Below the pieces are notes generated by a model. That model searched no databases and was not told the origin of the DNA. It saw only the letters and a list, made by a program, of their open reading frames with translations. This document shows positions 7,450-14,272 of a stretch of DNA of 20,473 bases, in pieces. Within the stretch, counting starts at the first letter, position 1; the number at the start of each line of letters is the position of its first letter. The stretch spans positions 1 through 20,473 of the forward strand of contig CAYPUG010000042.1 of NCBI GenBank assembly GCA_964413905.1. The letters run 5' to 3'. The translations under genes and the position numbers were made by a program. This DNA is from CAYPUG01 sp964413905. GTDB taxonomy: Bacteria > Chloroflexota > Anaerolineae > JAADDB01.

Positions 7450-8376
7450 ATGGATGTACACGTTTTTTGGACGGCTCTCATCGCGGCCATTCCTGCGGGC
7501 ACTCCTTATCTGTTTGCCACGCTGGGAGAGATTTACGCGGAACGTTCGGGGATCCTCAACTTGGGTGTGGAAGGTATGATGATTATGGGCGCGGTGACCG
7601 CCTTTGGGACCACGCTCTCCACCGGGAACCCGTGGATAGGGGTCTTGGCTGCGGCCATTGTCGGTGGCCTGATGGCGTCCATCCACGCGTTTATCAGTAT
7701 CACCCTGCGGGCAAATCAAACGGTTTCCGGCTTAGCCCTGACCATGTTCGGTCTAGGTTTAAGCGGCCTCATCGGGCGTCAATACATCGGTACCCCCCTG
7801 CCTGCCCGCCTGCCCCGATGGCACATCCCCGTGTTGGGGGATATTCCCGTGCTGGGGCCATTGCTCTTTCAACACGACCCGTTGGTGTACCTCTCCTTGC
7901 TCCTGGTGGCGGTGATGGGCTTTATCCTGTTCTACACCCGGCCCGGCATCACCATCCGTTCCGTGGGGGAAAGCCCGGCCACCGCGGACGCGATGGGGGT
8001 CAACGTGTTCATGGTACGTTATGTGTGCACGATCATTGGGGGCATGTTGGCGGGGTTGGGTGGGGCCTACCTCTCGGTGGTCTACACCCCTGCCTGGATC
8101 GAGGGAATGACTGCGGGGGCCGGTTGGATCGCCATCGCGTTGACCATTTTCGCGCTGTGGAGTCCCTTCCGAGCCCTGTTAGGTGCGTACCTTTTCGGCG
8201 GCGTCAAAGTCCTCCAATACCGGTTGCAACCTCTCGGCATTTCACCCAATTTGTTGAACATGCTGCCCTTCATCCTCACCATTCTGGTGCTTATGGCCGC
8301 TACCGGTGAAGTACAACGTAAACGCATCGGTATGCCGGCCGCGTTGGGCATCCCCTATGAGCGCGGCGAGAAGTAA
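7450..8376 (+). CDS. ABC transporter permease 2 of the BMP importer
   Basis: The second membrane subunit, 308 residues, BPD_transp_2 family. The N-terminal signature ERSGILNLGVEGMMIMGAV (about residues 30-48) is diagnostic of the NupQ/YufQ-like partner in BMP importers. Further hydrophobic segments follow, with GAGWIAIALTIFALWSPFRA near residue 222. The start at 7450 follows GAGGAG with good spacing. Although 261 bp separate it from permease 1, both are needed for one heterodimeric channel, so the genes probably remain one operon with an inserted repeat. The end is close to a predicted secondary promoter for the hydrolase gene. Confidence 0.93.
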   Translation: MDVHVFWTALIAAIPAGTPYLFATLGEIYAERSGILNLGVEGMMIMGAVTAFGTTLSTGNPWIGVLAAAIVGGLMASIHAFISITLRANQTVSGLALTMFGLGLSGLIGRQYIGTPLPARLPRWHIPVLGDIPVLGPLLFQHDPLVYLSLLLVAVMGFILFYTRPGITIRSVGESPATADAMGVNVFMVRYVCTIIGGMLAGLGGAYLSVVYTPAWIEGMTAGAGWIAIALTIFALWSPFRALLGAYLFGGVKVLQYRLQPLGISPNLLNMLPFILTILVLMAATGEVQRKRIGMPAALGIPYERGEK

Positions 8377-8415
8377 AATCCATGAACAAGGTTTTCTTAT
8401 TCCATCAGATTAGGA

Positions 8416-8421
8416 TACAAT
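8416..8421 (+). promoter_or_regulatory. Possible internal -10 element before the YgeY-like gene
   Basis: TACAAT matches five of six consensus bases. Only a poor -35 (TTTCTT-like) lies about 17 bp upstream. A start here would place the 8425-8459 hairpin at the very 5' end of the message for the catabolic enzymes. This is a weak call. Confidence 0.35.
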
Positions 8422-8424
8422 GCA

Positions 8425-8459
8425 CATGGGGCGGACCGAACACCGGTTACCGCCCCATG
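8425..8459 (+). promoter_or_regulatory. Perfect 10-bp hairpin in the leader of the YgeY-like gene
   Basis: The arms CATGGGGCGG and CCGCCCCATG are exact complements around a 15-nt loop that itself contains ACCG/CGGT. TATCTTTTA follows, which is too poor in T for a standard terminator. It may be a 5' stabilising stem, an attenuator or a protein-binding site between the importer and enzyme genes. Confidence 0.55.
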
Positions 8460-8485
8460 TATCTTTTAGGTCGGAGGCGAAGAAG

Positions 8486-9703
8486 ATGGAATTGGAAACG
8501 CTGGCTACATCTATTAGAGCCGAGGTCAAATCGGCTGAAGAGGACATCATTCGCTTCATGCGGGACATCGTGGCCATTCCGAGCATGGACGGCCAGATCC
8601 GCGAAGTAGGCGAGCGCATCGCCCAGGAGATGGAAAAACTGGGGTTCGAGGAGATCTGGTTCGACCGCATGGGCAACATTGTGGGACGCATCGGCAGCGG
8701 CCCTACTATTCTTGTGTACGACAGTCACATCGACACCGTGGGCATCGGCGACCCGGGCGCGTGGGAGTGGGATCCCTTCGAGGGCAAAGTGGAAGACGGC
8801 ATTCTCTATGCCCGTGGTGCATGTGACGAGAAGGGCTCCACACCGGGCATGGTGTACGGTCTGGCAATAGCCAAACGTCTGGGCGCGTTGGAAGGCATCA
8901 CCGCGTATTACTTTGGAAACATGGAGGAGTGGTGCGACGGCATCGCGCCCCACGCGTTCGTGGAAGTGGAAGGCATCCGGCCCGACTTTGTGGTCATCGG
9001 TGAGCCCACGAAGATGCAGGTGTATCGAGGACACAAGGGGCGGGTAGAGATGAAGGTGGTGGCCAAGGGACGTTCTGCCCACGCGGCCAGCAACGAGATG
9101 GGCGACAACGCCATCTACAAGATCCTTCCCGTTATCGCGGGCGTGCGCGATTTGGGCCCCAAACTGGGCGATCACCCCTTCCTGGGTAAGGGGAAAATCA
9201 CGGTCACCGACATGAAGGTGAAAACTCCGAGCATCAACGCGGTGCCAGATGAGGCCACCATCTGGATTGACCGGCGGGTGACTTTTGGCGAGACCAAGGA
9301 GAAAGCCCTCGCGGAAGTCGAAGCCCTTATCCCCGAGGAGAACCGGAAGAAGGGCGACATCCGGGTGGAAATGCTCTTCTACGACGAACCCAGTTACACG
9401 GGGTTCGTGTTCCCCGTGGAAAAGTACTTCCCGGCCTGGGCGCTGGAAGAGGATCATCCCCTGGTGCAAGCAGGATTGAAAGCCTATGAACTCTACTTTG
9501 GCCGTCCCACCCGCACGGGCAAGTGGAATTTCAGCACTAACGGTATCTACTGGATGGGCAAGGCCGGCATTCCCAGCATCGGATTTGGGCCGGGGGATGA
9601 AATATACGCACATACGGTTCTGGACCAGGTACCGCTCAAGGATGTGGTCGACGCGACGGGATTTTACGCTATCCTGCCGAAGGTCATCCGAGCGATGAAA
9701 TAA
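8486..9703 (+). CDS. ygeY: YgeY-like M20 family metallohydrolase (selenium/purine-catabolism linked type)
   Basis: A dinuclear-zinc amidohydrolase/deacylase of 405 residues, close to the usual length of YgeY. The metal ligands are visible: His81 and Asp83 (SHIDTV), Asp114 (ACDEKGS), catalytic Glu147 with Glu148 (MEEWCDG), Glu173 (GEPTKM) and His376 (YAHTVLDQV). The start at 8486 is set by GGAGG 8 nt upstream. A longer in-frame start at 8420 would run through the hairpin and is unlikely. YgeY occurs with YgeW and a carbamate kinase in purine/ureide catabolic clusters, where it is thought to open an amide of a ring-opened intermediate. The same neighbours follow here. The exact substrate is not proven by sequence; other M20 enzymes such as ArgE/DapE-like deacylases are less likely given the context. 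Confidence 0.88.
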   Translation: MELETLATSIRAEVKSAEEDIIRFMRDIVAIPSMDGQIREVGERIAQEMEKLGFEEIWFDRMGNIVGRIGSGPTILVYDSHIDTVGIGDPGAWEWDPFEGKVEDGILYARGACDEKGSTPGMVYGLAIAKRLGALEGITAYYFGNMEEWCDGIAPHAFVEVEGIRPDFVVIGEPTKMQVYRGHKGRVEMKVVAKGRSAHAASNEMGDNAIYKILPVIAGVRDLGPKLGDHPFLGKGKITVTDMKVKTPSINAVPDEATIWIDRRVTFGETKEKALAEVEALIPEENRKKGDIRVEMLFYDEPSYTGFVFPVEKYFPAWALEEDHPLVQAGLKAYELYFGRPTRTGKWNFSTNGIYWMGKAGIPSIGFGPGDEIYAHTVLDQVPLKDVVDATGFYAILPKVIRAMK

Positions 9704-9713
9704 TGAGGTAAGG

Positions 9714-9806
9714 CTGATTGGCTGGCAAAACTTTGCGAATGCACCTTGGCCTCAAAAGGGGAAGGGAAATTCGTGGGATTTTCGCCGAGGTACATATCAT
9801 GTCATA
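9714..9806 (+). repeat. Interspersed intergenic repeat, copy 2 (long form, right end lost)
   Basis: Left end CTGATTGGCTGGCA, core GCGAATGCACCTTGGCCTCA, then GGAAGGGAAATTC and CGCCGAGGTACA as in copy 4. The right inverted end is eroded where the ribosome binding site AGGAGG (9806-9811) of the carbamoyltransferase begins. It starts 10 bp after the hydrolase stop codon. Confidence 0.75.
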
Positions 9807-9817
9807 GGAGGTCTGCC

Positions 9818-10795
9818 ATGCAAACCAATTTGCGCGGACGCGATATGATCACCACGTTGGAGTGGACCAAGGAGGAACTGGAAACCGCCCTGGATGTGGC
9901 CTTCCGTCTGAAACAGGAACGCGCCTTGGGCATCCCCCACCCGCTGTTGCGGGATAAGACGTTGGCCATGCTTTTCTTCTACTCGAGCACCCGTACCCGT
10001 TCCTCCTTTGAGGCCGGAATGGCTCAACTGGGCGGCCACGCGGCCTTCATTGAATCGCGCACCACCCAGATTGCGCATGGGGATACGGCCCGGGAAATCG
10101 GCGAGATCCTGGGCCGCTATTTCGACGGCATCGCCATCCGCAATGTGGACTGGGGCATCGGCAACAAGTACATCCGCGATGTGGCCTCGGCCAGCCGGGT
10201 GCCCGTGCTTAACATGCAATGCGACATCTTCCACCCCTTCCAGATTCTGGCCGACTTAATGACCATTATGGAGAAGAAGGGGGATCCGAAGGGAAAGCGG
10301 ATTGTCGTGTCGTGGGCGTACGCGGCGTCGTACCTGAAGCCCATCTCTGTGCCCCAATCGCTTATCTTGCTCATGCCCCGTTTCGGCATGGATGTGGTTC
10401 TTTCCTATCCGCCCGAATTTCCCCTCATGCCGGACATCGTGGAAGAGGCCAAGGCCCTGGCCCGCAAACACGGCACCGGCTTCGACATCGTCCACGACAT
10501 GGACGAAGGGTTCAAGGACGCGGATGTAGTGTACGCCAAGTCCTGGGGCCCCTTGCTCACCACCACGGATCCGGAGGAGGGCAAGAAGTTGCAAGATCAG
10601 TACAAGGATTGGATCGTGAGTGAAGAGCGCATGCGCCTGGCCGCGGAGGACGCGATCTACATGCATCCCCTGCCCGCGGACCGGGATATCGAAGTGGAGA
10701 GCGCGGTCCTGGATGGACCCCAGTCGGTCGTGTTCGACGAGGCGGAGAACCGGCTTCACGTGCAGAAGGCGGTTATGGCGCTGACCATGCGGTAA
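9818..10795 (+). CDS. ygeW: YgeW-like carbamoyltransferase (aspartate/ornithine carbamoyltransferase family)
   Basis: Transfers a carbamoyl group; in a catabolic setting it would phosphorolyse a ureido compound to carbamoyl phosphate. It has 325 residues. The carbamoyl-phosphate site is present as SSTRTR (56-61) and HPFQILAD (139-146). The amino-acid-side loop reads HPLPADRD (283-290) and not the HCLP of ornithine enzymes, and no ornithine SMG loop is seen; KSWGPLLTT stands in that region. This points to a YgeW-type or related ureido substrate and not to ornithine. ATG 9818 was chosen because AGGAGG stands 6 nt upstream; the longer in-frame ATG at 9746 would translate through the repeat element. 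Carbamate kinase follows, matching energy recovery from carbamoyl phosphate. Confidence 0.88.
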   Translation: MQTNLRGRDMITTLEWTKEELETALDVAFRLKQERALGIPHPLLRDKTLAMLFFYSSTRTRSSFEAGMAQLGGHAAFIESRTTQIAHGDTAREIGEILGRYFDGIAIRNVDWGIGNKYIRDVASASRVPVLNMQCDIFHPFQILADLMTIMEKKGDPKGKRIVVSWAYAASYLKPISVPQSLILLMPRFGMDVVLSYPPEFPLMPDIVEEAKALARKHGTGFDIVHDMDEGFKDADVVYAKSWGPLLTTTDPEEGKKLQDQYKDWIVSEERMRLAAEDAIYMHPLPADRDIEVESAVLDGPQSVVFDEAENRLHVQKAVMALTMR

Positions 10796-10812
10796 GGTAA
10801 ACGTGAGGTTCG

Positions 10813-10847
10813 CGGCGTGTTCACCCCTGTGGGCGGCGAGCACGCCG
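10813..10847 (+). other. Stem-loop with direct repeats between carbamoyltransferase and carbamate kinase
   Basis: CGGCGTG (10813-10819) pairs with CACGCCG (10841-10847). TGTTCACCCC occurs at 10818-10827 and 10852-10861. No T-tract follows, so it is probably not a terminator. Confidence 0.4.
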
Positions 10848-10861
10848 TGAATGTTCACCCC

Positions 10862-10930
10862 CTGCTTGACCGACAACTCTGTGAATGCACCTTGGCTTAG
10901 AAAGGAGCGAGGGATGTGTCGGTCAATCAG
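10862..10930 (+). repeat. Interspersed intergenic repeat, copy 3 (intact short form)
   Basis: The best-defined short copy, 69 bp. The left end CTGCTTGACCGACA and the right end TGTCGGTCAATCAG are complementary at 13 of 14 positions. The core is GTGAATGCACCTTGGCTTAG. It lies 66 bp after the carbamoyltransferase stop and 36 bp before the carbamate kinase start. Confidence 0.85.
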
Positions 10931-10966
10931 GTCCACCCCTTTTGAGAGGAACAGAAAGGAGCGCGT

Positions 10967-11911
10967 ATGAGGCAAGGCAAAGTGGCTGTGGTTGCCATCG
11001 GTGGCAATTCGCTTATCAAGGACAAGCAACATTTGGAAGTCCGTTATCAGTGGGACGCGGTGCGAGAGACCGCGACCCACATCGCGGATATGATCGAACA
11101 AGGGTGGTCGGTGGTTGTCACCCACGGCAACGGCCCCCAAGTGGGGTTCATTCTCCGACGTAACGAGTTGGCCGCGCATGAGGTCCACACCACGCCGATG
11201 GACGTTATTGTGGCCGATACCCAGGGCTCCATTGGGTACATGCTCCAGCAGGCGCTGGATAACGAATTCCACCGGCGGAACCTATACCGCCGCGCGTACA
11301 CCATTGTGACGCAGGTGGTGGTGGACCGCAACGATCCCGCGTTTGAACACCCAACCAAACCCATTGGCGGTTTTCTCACGAAAGAGGAGGCCGAACGGTT
11401 TGCGCGTGAGGGGTGGCCGGTCATAGAGGACGCGGGTCGAGGCTGGCGACGGGTTGTGCCCTCCCCGGAACCCCAAGAAATCCTGGAGGAAAACGCTATT
11501 CGCTCTGCCGTGTACGAGGGATGGATTGTCATCGCGGTGGGCGGGGGCGGGATCCCGGTGATCCGTAAGGAGAACGGGGAACTGCGCGGGGTGGCCGCGG
11601 TCATCGACAAGGACCTGGCCAGCAGCCTGCTGGCTCGCCGCATCGACGCGGACCTGTTCCTCATCTCCACCGCGGTGGAAAAAGTGGCCCTTAACTACGG
11701 CAAGCCCAACCAGGTCTGGCTGGACCGAATGACGGTAGCCGAAGCGCGGCAGTACATGGCCGAGGGACACTTCGCACCGGGGAGCATGTTGCCCAAGATC
11801 AAGGCCTGTGTGCGATACGTGGAAGAGACGGGGAAAGCCGCTCTGATCACCAACTACGAGAACATCACCCGGGCCCTGCGTGGAGAGACGGGCACGTGGA
11901 TTGTGCCGTAG
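10967..11911 (+). CDS. arcC: Carbamate kinase
   Basis: Converts carbamoyl phosphate and ADP to carbamate and ATP in the cytoplasm. The 314 residues match the family length. Visible motifs are AIGGNSL (10-16), THGNGPQVG (52-60), the AVGGGGIPV nucleotide loop near residue 190, VIDKDLASSLLA and the C-terminal GSMLPKIKA. The start at 10967 follows AAAGGAG. No arginine deiminase or ornithine carbamoyltransferase is nearby, so the carbamoyl phosphate most likely comes from the YgeW-like enzyme, as with YqeA in enteric ureide clusters. It is the last gene of the plus-strand run before a convergent gene. Confidence 0.95.
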   Translation: MRQGKVAVVAIGGNSLIKDKQHLEVRYQWDAVRETATHIADMIEQGWSVVVTHGNGPQVGFILRRNELAAHEVHTTPMDVIVADTQGSIGYMLQQALDNEFHRRNLYRRAYTIVTQVVVDRNDPAFEHPTKPIGGFLTKEEAERFAREGWPVIEDAGRGWRRVVPSPEPQEILEENAIRSAVYEGWIVIAVGGGGIPVIRKENGELRGVAAVIDKDLASSLLARRIDADLFLISTAVEKVALNYGKPNQVWLDRMTVAEARQYMAEGHFAPGSMLPKIKACVRYVEETGKAALITNYENITRALRGETGTWIVP

Positions 11912-11916
11912 AAACA

Positions 11917-11948
11917 GTGTGGTGGCGGATGAAATTCCGCCACCACAC
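11917..11948. terminator. Bidirectional hairpin between convergent genes
   Basis: Perfect 13-bp arms GTGTGGTGGCGGA and TCCGCCACCACAC close a 6-nt loop (TGAAAT). It fills the gap between the carbamate kinase stop and the convergent DUF2202 stop. Neither side has a clear T-tract, so termination may depend on stem stability or Rho. Confidence 0.65.
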
Positions 11949-11962
11949 ATGTTAGTCGAGGC

Positions 11963-12799
11963 TTAGTGCCCCTCATCCTCCAGGCACTCGCCATCCATGG
12001 TCCCATGAGGTCCATGACCTCGACCATGACCCCGGCCATGTCCTTGACCGTGGCCTCGACCGTGGCCGTTTCCCGGCCCGCCGGTGCTGTTGATGATGGC
12101 GTTGTACGTGGCCTGGTCCAGGTACTGGGGCTGATACGTCTCCCCGGTCGTGTTCTCTAATGTGCGCACAAACGCACGTAGGTGATGTTCGGAACCCTCC
12201 ATCAGATGTCCATACACTTCCTGGATATCCGCGTTGTCCGTCTTGTCAATACGGTCTTTCAGGTCCAAGATATCGATTTCCTCAATCGCGGCCCCCACCT
12301 TCAACGCGTCCGCGAGGGATGTGCTCCCTTGGGCCACGAGTTGTTCGTAGAGATCTTGCAGTTCAGGGTTGGTAAATTCACCCACATCCTTGCCCACTGT
12401 CGGGTCGTCCAAGTTGTAGCGGTCCAGGAGCACAGCGATCGCGTCCATGTGTTTCTGTTCAGAGCGGGCGATGTTCTGGAAGACTCGAACATCCCACTGC
12501 TCTCCCAAGGTGAGGTACACATCCCGGGCTAACTTTTCCTCTTCCCGCATATAGAGCAATCCTTCTGCCTCCTCATCGCTCAGATCCCCGGCAGGCTGGG
12601 TCACAATGGAACCGCTGCCGTTACCCGGACCGTAACCATGCCCGTGTCCGCGTCCCTCAGGGGTCATCATAGCCGCGTTATCACGCTGGGCCCAGGGCCA
12701 GGTAGGTGTGCCTGTGCTCGCCAGCACTTGCGTGGCAATCAAACCGACAATCAGCAAAGCAGCAACAACACCGATTCCCAATATCTTTGTCAACTTCAT
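11963..12799 (-). CDS. Exported DUF2202 (ferritin-like) protein with Gly/His-rich tail
   Basis: 278 residues. The N terminus has one hydrophobic segment (about 8-27, ILGIGVVAALLIVGLIATQ) that is either a signal peptide or an anchor. Residues 70-225 form a helical DUF2202 domain with EEEKLARDVYLTLGEQW, RSEQKHMDAI and EGSEHHLRAF, an arrangement of Glu and His like that of ferritin-type diiron proteins. The tail (about 240-267) is a Gly/His/Arg repeat (GHGRGHGQGHGRGHG) that could bind metal ions; a second short GHGHGYG stretch precedes the domain. AAGGAGG stands before the ATG at 12799. The molecular function of DUF2202 is not established; a metal-handling or oxidative-stress role is inference. 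It is convergent with carbamate kinase and seems unrelated to the pathway. Confidence 0.88.
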   Translation of the reverse strand: MKLTKILGIGVVAALLIVGLIATQVLASTGTPTWPWAQRDNAAMMTPEGRGHGHGYGPGNGSGSIVTQPAGDLSDEEAEGLLYMREEEKLARDVYLTLGEQWDVRVFQNIARSEQKHMDAIAVLLDRYNLDDPTVGKDVGEFTNPELQDLYEQLVAQGSTSLADALKVGAAIEEIDILDLKDRIDKTDNADIQEVYGHLMEGSEHHLRAFVRTLENTTGETYQPQYLDQATYNAIINSTGGPGNGHGRGHGQGHGRGHGRGHGPHGTMDGECLEDEGH

Positions 12800-12856
12800 G
12801 GCTTTCCTCCTTCGTTATGTTGGTGTAGGATGTTCGTTGACAAACCACATCCTCCC

Positions 12857-12942
12857 AAGTTCTTGTATTCTCAAGGCATCTGGACGAAGCAGTGCTTCAT
12901 CCTTACTACGCCTTTAGCATAGCAGATGCCTTTGGAGAACTT
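12857..12942. repeat. Imperfect inverted repeat around a central palindrome, in a divergent promoter gap
   Basis: TTCTCAAGGCATCTG (12868-12882) is mirrored by CAGATGCCTTTGGAGAA (12923-12939), and AAGTTCT by AGAACTT further out. The 40-bp centre holds the perfect palindrome GAAGCAGTGCTTC (12886-12898). The whole region could fold into a long hairpin. It lies between the divergent DUF2202 and M50 genes. It may be a small mobile relic or a shared regulatory site. Confidence 0.55.
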
Positions 12943-12978
12943 GAGTAGGAATTATGGAGATTTTGTGGAGATTCACGC

Positions 12979-14133
12979 ATGGGATTCAATATCTTTGATC
13001 TGATCAGTGTGCTCTACGCGTTGGCAGGTGTAAGCACGCTGGTACAGTTCATCCGCTCCTGGCGGACCTTTTGGGATGAGGATTTCACCCCCCAGGAACA
13101 ACGCCTGGCTCAATCGGTGGGCTTCTTCCTTATCATCCCCATTGGTGTGTTGTTCCACGAGTACGGGCACCTGGTCGCGACCCGGATGGTGGGAGGCCGG
13201 GTGGTGGAATTTCAGTGGCGCCTCTTTTGGGGGTATGTGGTCCCCGTGGGACACTTCACGCCCGCTCAGGATTGGTGGATTGCACTGTCCGGAAACCTGA
13301 TTAGCGTGATTTTCGGATGGGTGTTACTGGCCGTGGGATACAAAGGACGCGCGCTTCACCGGGTACTCCGGTTCCTGCTTCTTAAAACCGGATACTTCCA
13401 GGCCATGTACGCGCTGGTGGGATATCCGGTCCTCTCGCTTTTAGGGTTTGTGGGAGATTGGATCGTTATCTACGACTTCCGCCGCACGCCGTTGCTCAGC
13501 GGGATCACGGCTGTACTTCACGTTCTCCTCTTGCTGGGCCTCTGGCGATGGTGGAATAGCCGCCCAGCCCAAGAACTCCTTTTCGACCTGACGACCGGCG
13601 AAGGAACGGCGCTGGCCGAACTTCAACGGGCTGTCGAGGAGCACCCCCAAGATGTGGACGCGTATGTACGCCTTATGGAGGCATACCAGGAGCGCATGGC
13701 CTGGACGCTGGTGGAGCAAACCGCTCGCGAAGCCCTCAAGCGGGGGATGGAACACCCGCGCCTTTACACCGGCCTGGGACACAGCCTTCTGGCCCAAGGG
13801 AAGATCGAACAAAGCGTGTCAGCATTTCAACGGTCTCTGGCCCTGGGCCTTACGGGAGATGAAGCCGACGATGCCTGGATGAACCTGGCGCTCGCGCACG
13901 TGAGAGCGGGCCGGCACAAGGAGGCCCTGCACGCCCTGGAGCGGATCCGCGGCCCACTCACGAATTCGTTCCTGTTCTACTACATCCGGGGGCTGGCCCA
14001 CTATGGCATAAGAGAACGGGAAGGGGCCATTGCAGACTTACGAATCGCGCTGGCCCAATTACCCGATTCGTCGAACCCCGCGGCCGAGCGCATCACCATG
14101 CTGTTGCAGGAACTTGAGGGAGAAAGCCCCTGA
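12979..14133 (+). CDS. Membrane M50-like zinc metalloprotease fused to TPR-like repeats
   Basis: 384 residues. The N-terminal half is membrane-embedded: a first hydrophobic stretch (3-25), a segment carrying the zinc motif HEYGH (60-64) within a hydrophobic helix (47-66), and later segments near 105-125, 145-160 and 175-190. HExxH inside a membrane helix is typical of M50 site-2-type proteases, although the second zinc ligand motif (NxxPxxxLDG) is not seen in standard form. The C-terminal half (about 205-380) is helical and TPR-like (AELQRAVEEHPQDVDAYVRL, LGHSLLAQGKIEQSVSAFQR), probably for protein binding in the cytoplasm. The start at 12979 is preceded by TGGAG. The substrate is unknown. 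It could also be a catalytically inactive M50 relative. Confidence 0.82.
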   Translation: MGFNIFDLISVLYALAGVSTLVQFIRSWRTFWDEDFTPQEQRLAQSVGFFLIIPIGVLFHEYGHLVATRMVGGRVVEFQWRLFWGYVVPVGHFTPAQDWWIALSGNLISVIFGWVLLAVGYKGRALHRVLRFLLLKTGYFQAMYALVGYPVLSLLGFVGDWIVIYDFRRTPLLSGITAVLHVLLLLGLWRWWNSRPAQELLFDLTTGEGTALAELQRAVEEHPQDVDAYVRLMEAYQERMAWTLVEQTAREALKRGMEHPRLYTGLGHSLLAQGKIEQSVSAFQRSLALGLTGDEADDAWMNLALAHVRAGRHKEALHALERIRGPLTNSFLFYYIRGLAHYGIREREGAIADLRIALAQLPDSSNPAAERITMLLQELEGESP

Positions 14134-14269
14134 CACTTGCCCACTTCTTTTCCAAACCAAGGTAGATATGCGGTACGTGTCCGCTAAACCACGATGACCT
14201 TGCTTGGTGGGCAAGGGGCACTGGATGTGCTAGAATTCCCAGGACATAACCTTTCAATCAAGGGAGTCG
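14134..14269 (+). promoter_or_regulatory. Intergenic region with extended -10 promoter for the PLP enzyme gene
   Basis: TGCTAGAAT (14228-14236) is an extended -10 element. A start near 14243 leaves a short leader carrying AGGGAG (14261-14266). A CCTTGC/GCAAGG hairpin lies just upstream. The stretch AGGTAGATATGCGGTACGTG followed by TCCGCTAAACCA (about 14160-14190) weakly resembles the right end of the interspersed repeat and may be a relic. Confidence 0.5.
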
Positions 14270-14272
14270 ATG

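Noticed and set aside
8447..9613. 388-codon open frame antisense to the YgeY-like gene
   Set aside because: The plus-strand frame has all M20 metal ligands. The antisense product shows only His/Val-rich mirror composition.
9746..9817. Upstream in-frame start giving the carbamoyltransferase 24 extra residues
   Set aside because: This stretch lies inside repeat copy 2 and lacks a ribosome binding site, while ATG 9818 has AGGAGG at 6 nt.
9818..10795. Ornithine carbamoyltransferase of an arginine deiminase pathway
   Set aside because: The HCLP and SMG ornithine motifs are absent (HPLPAD instead), no arginine deiminase gene is nearby, and the neighbours are YgeY-like and carbamate kinase genes.
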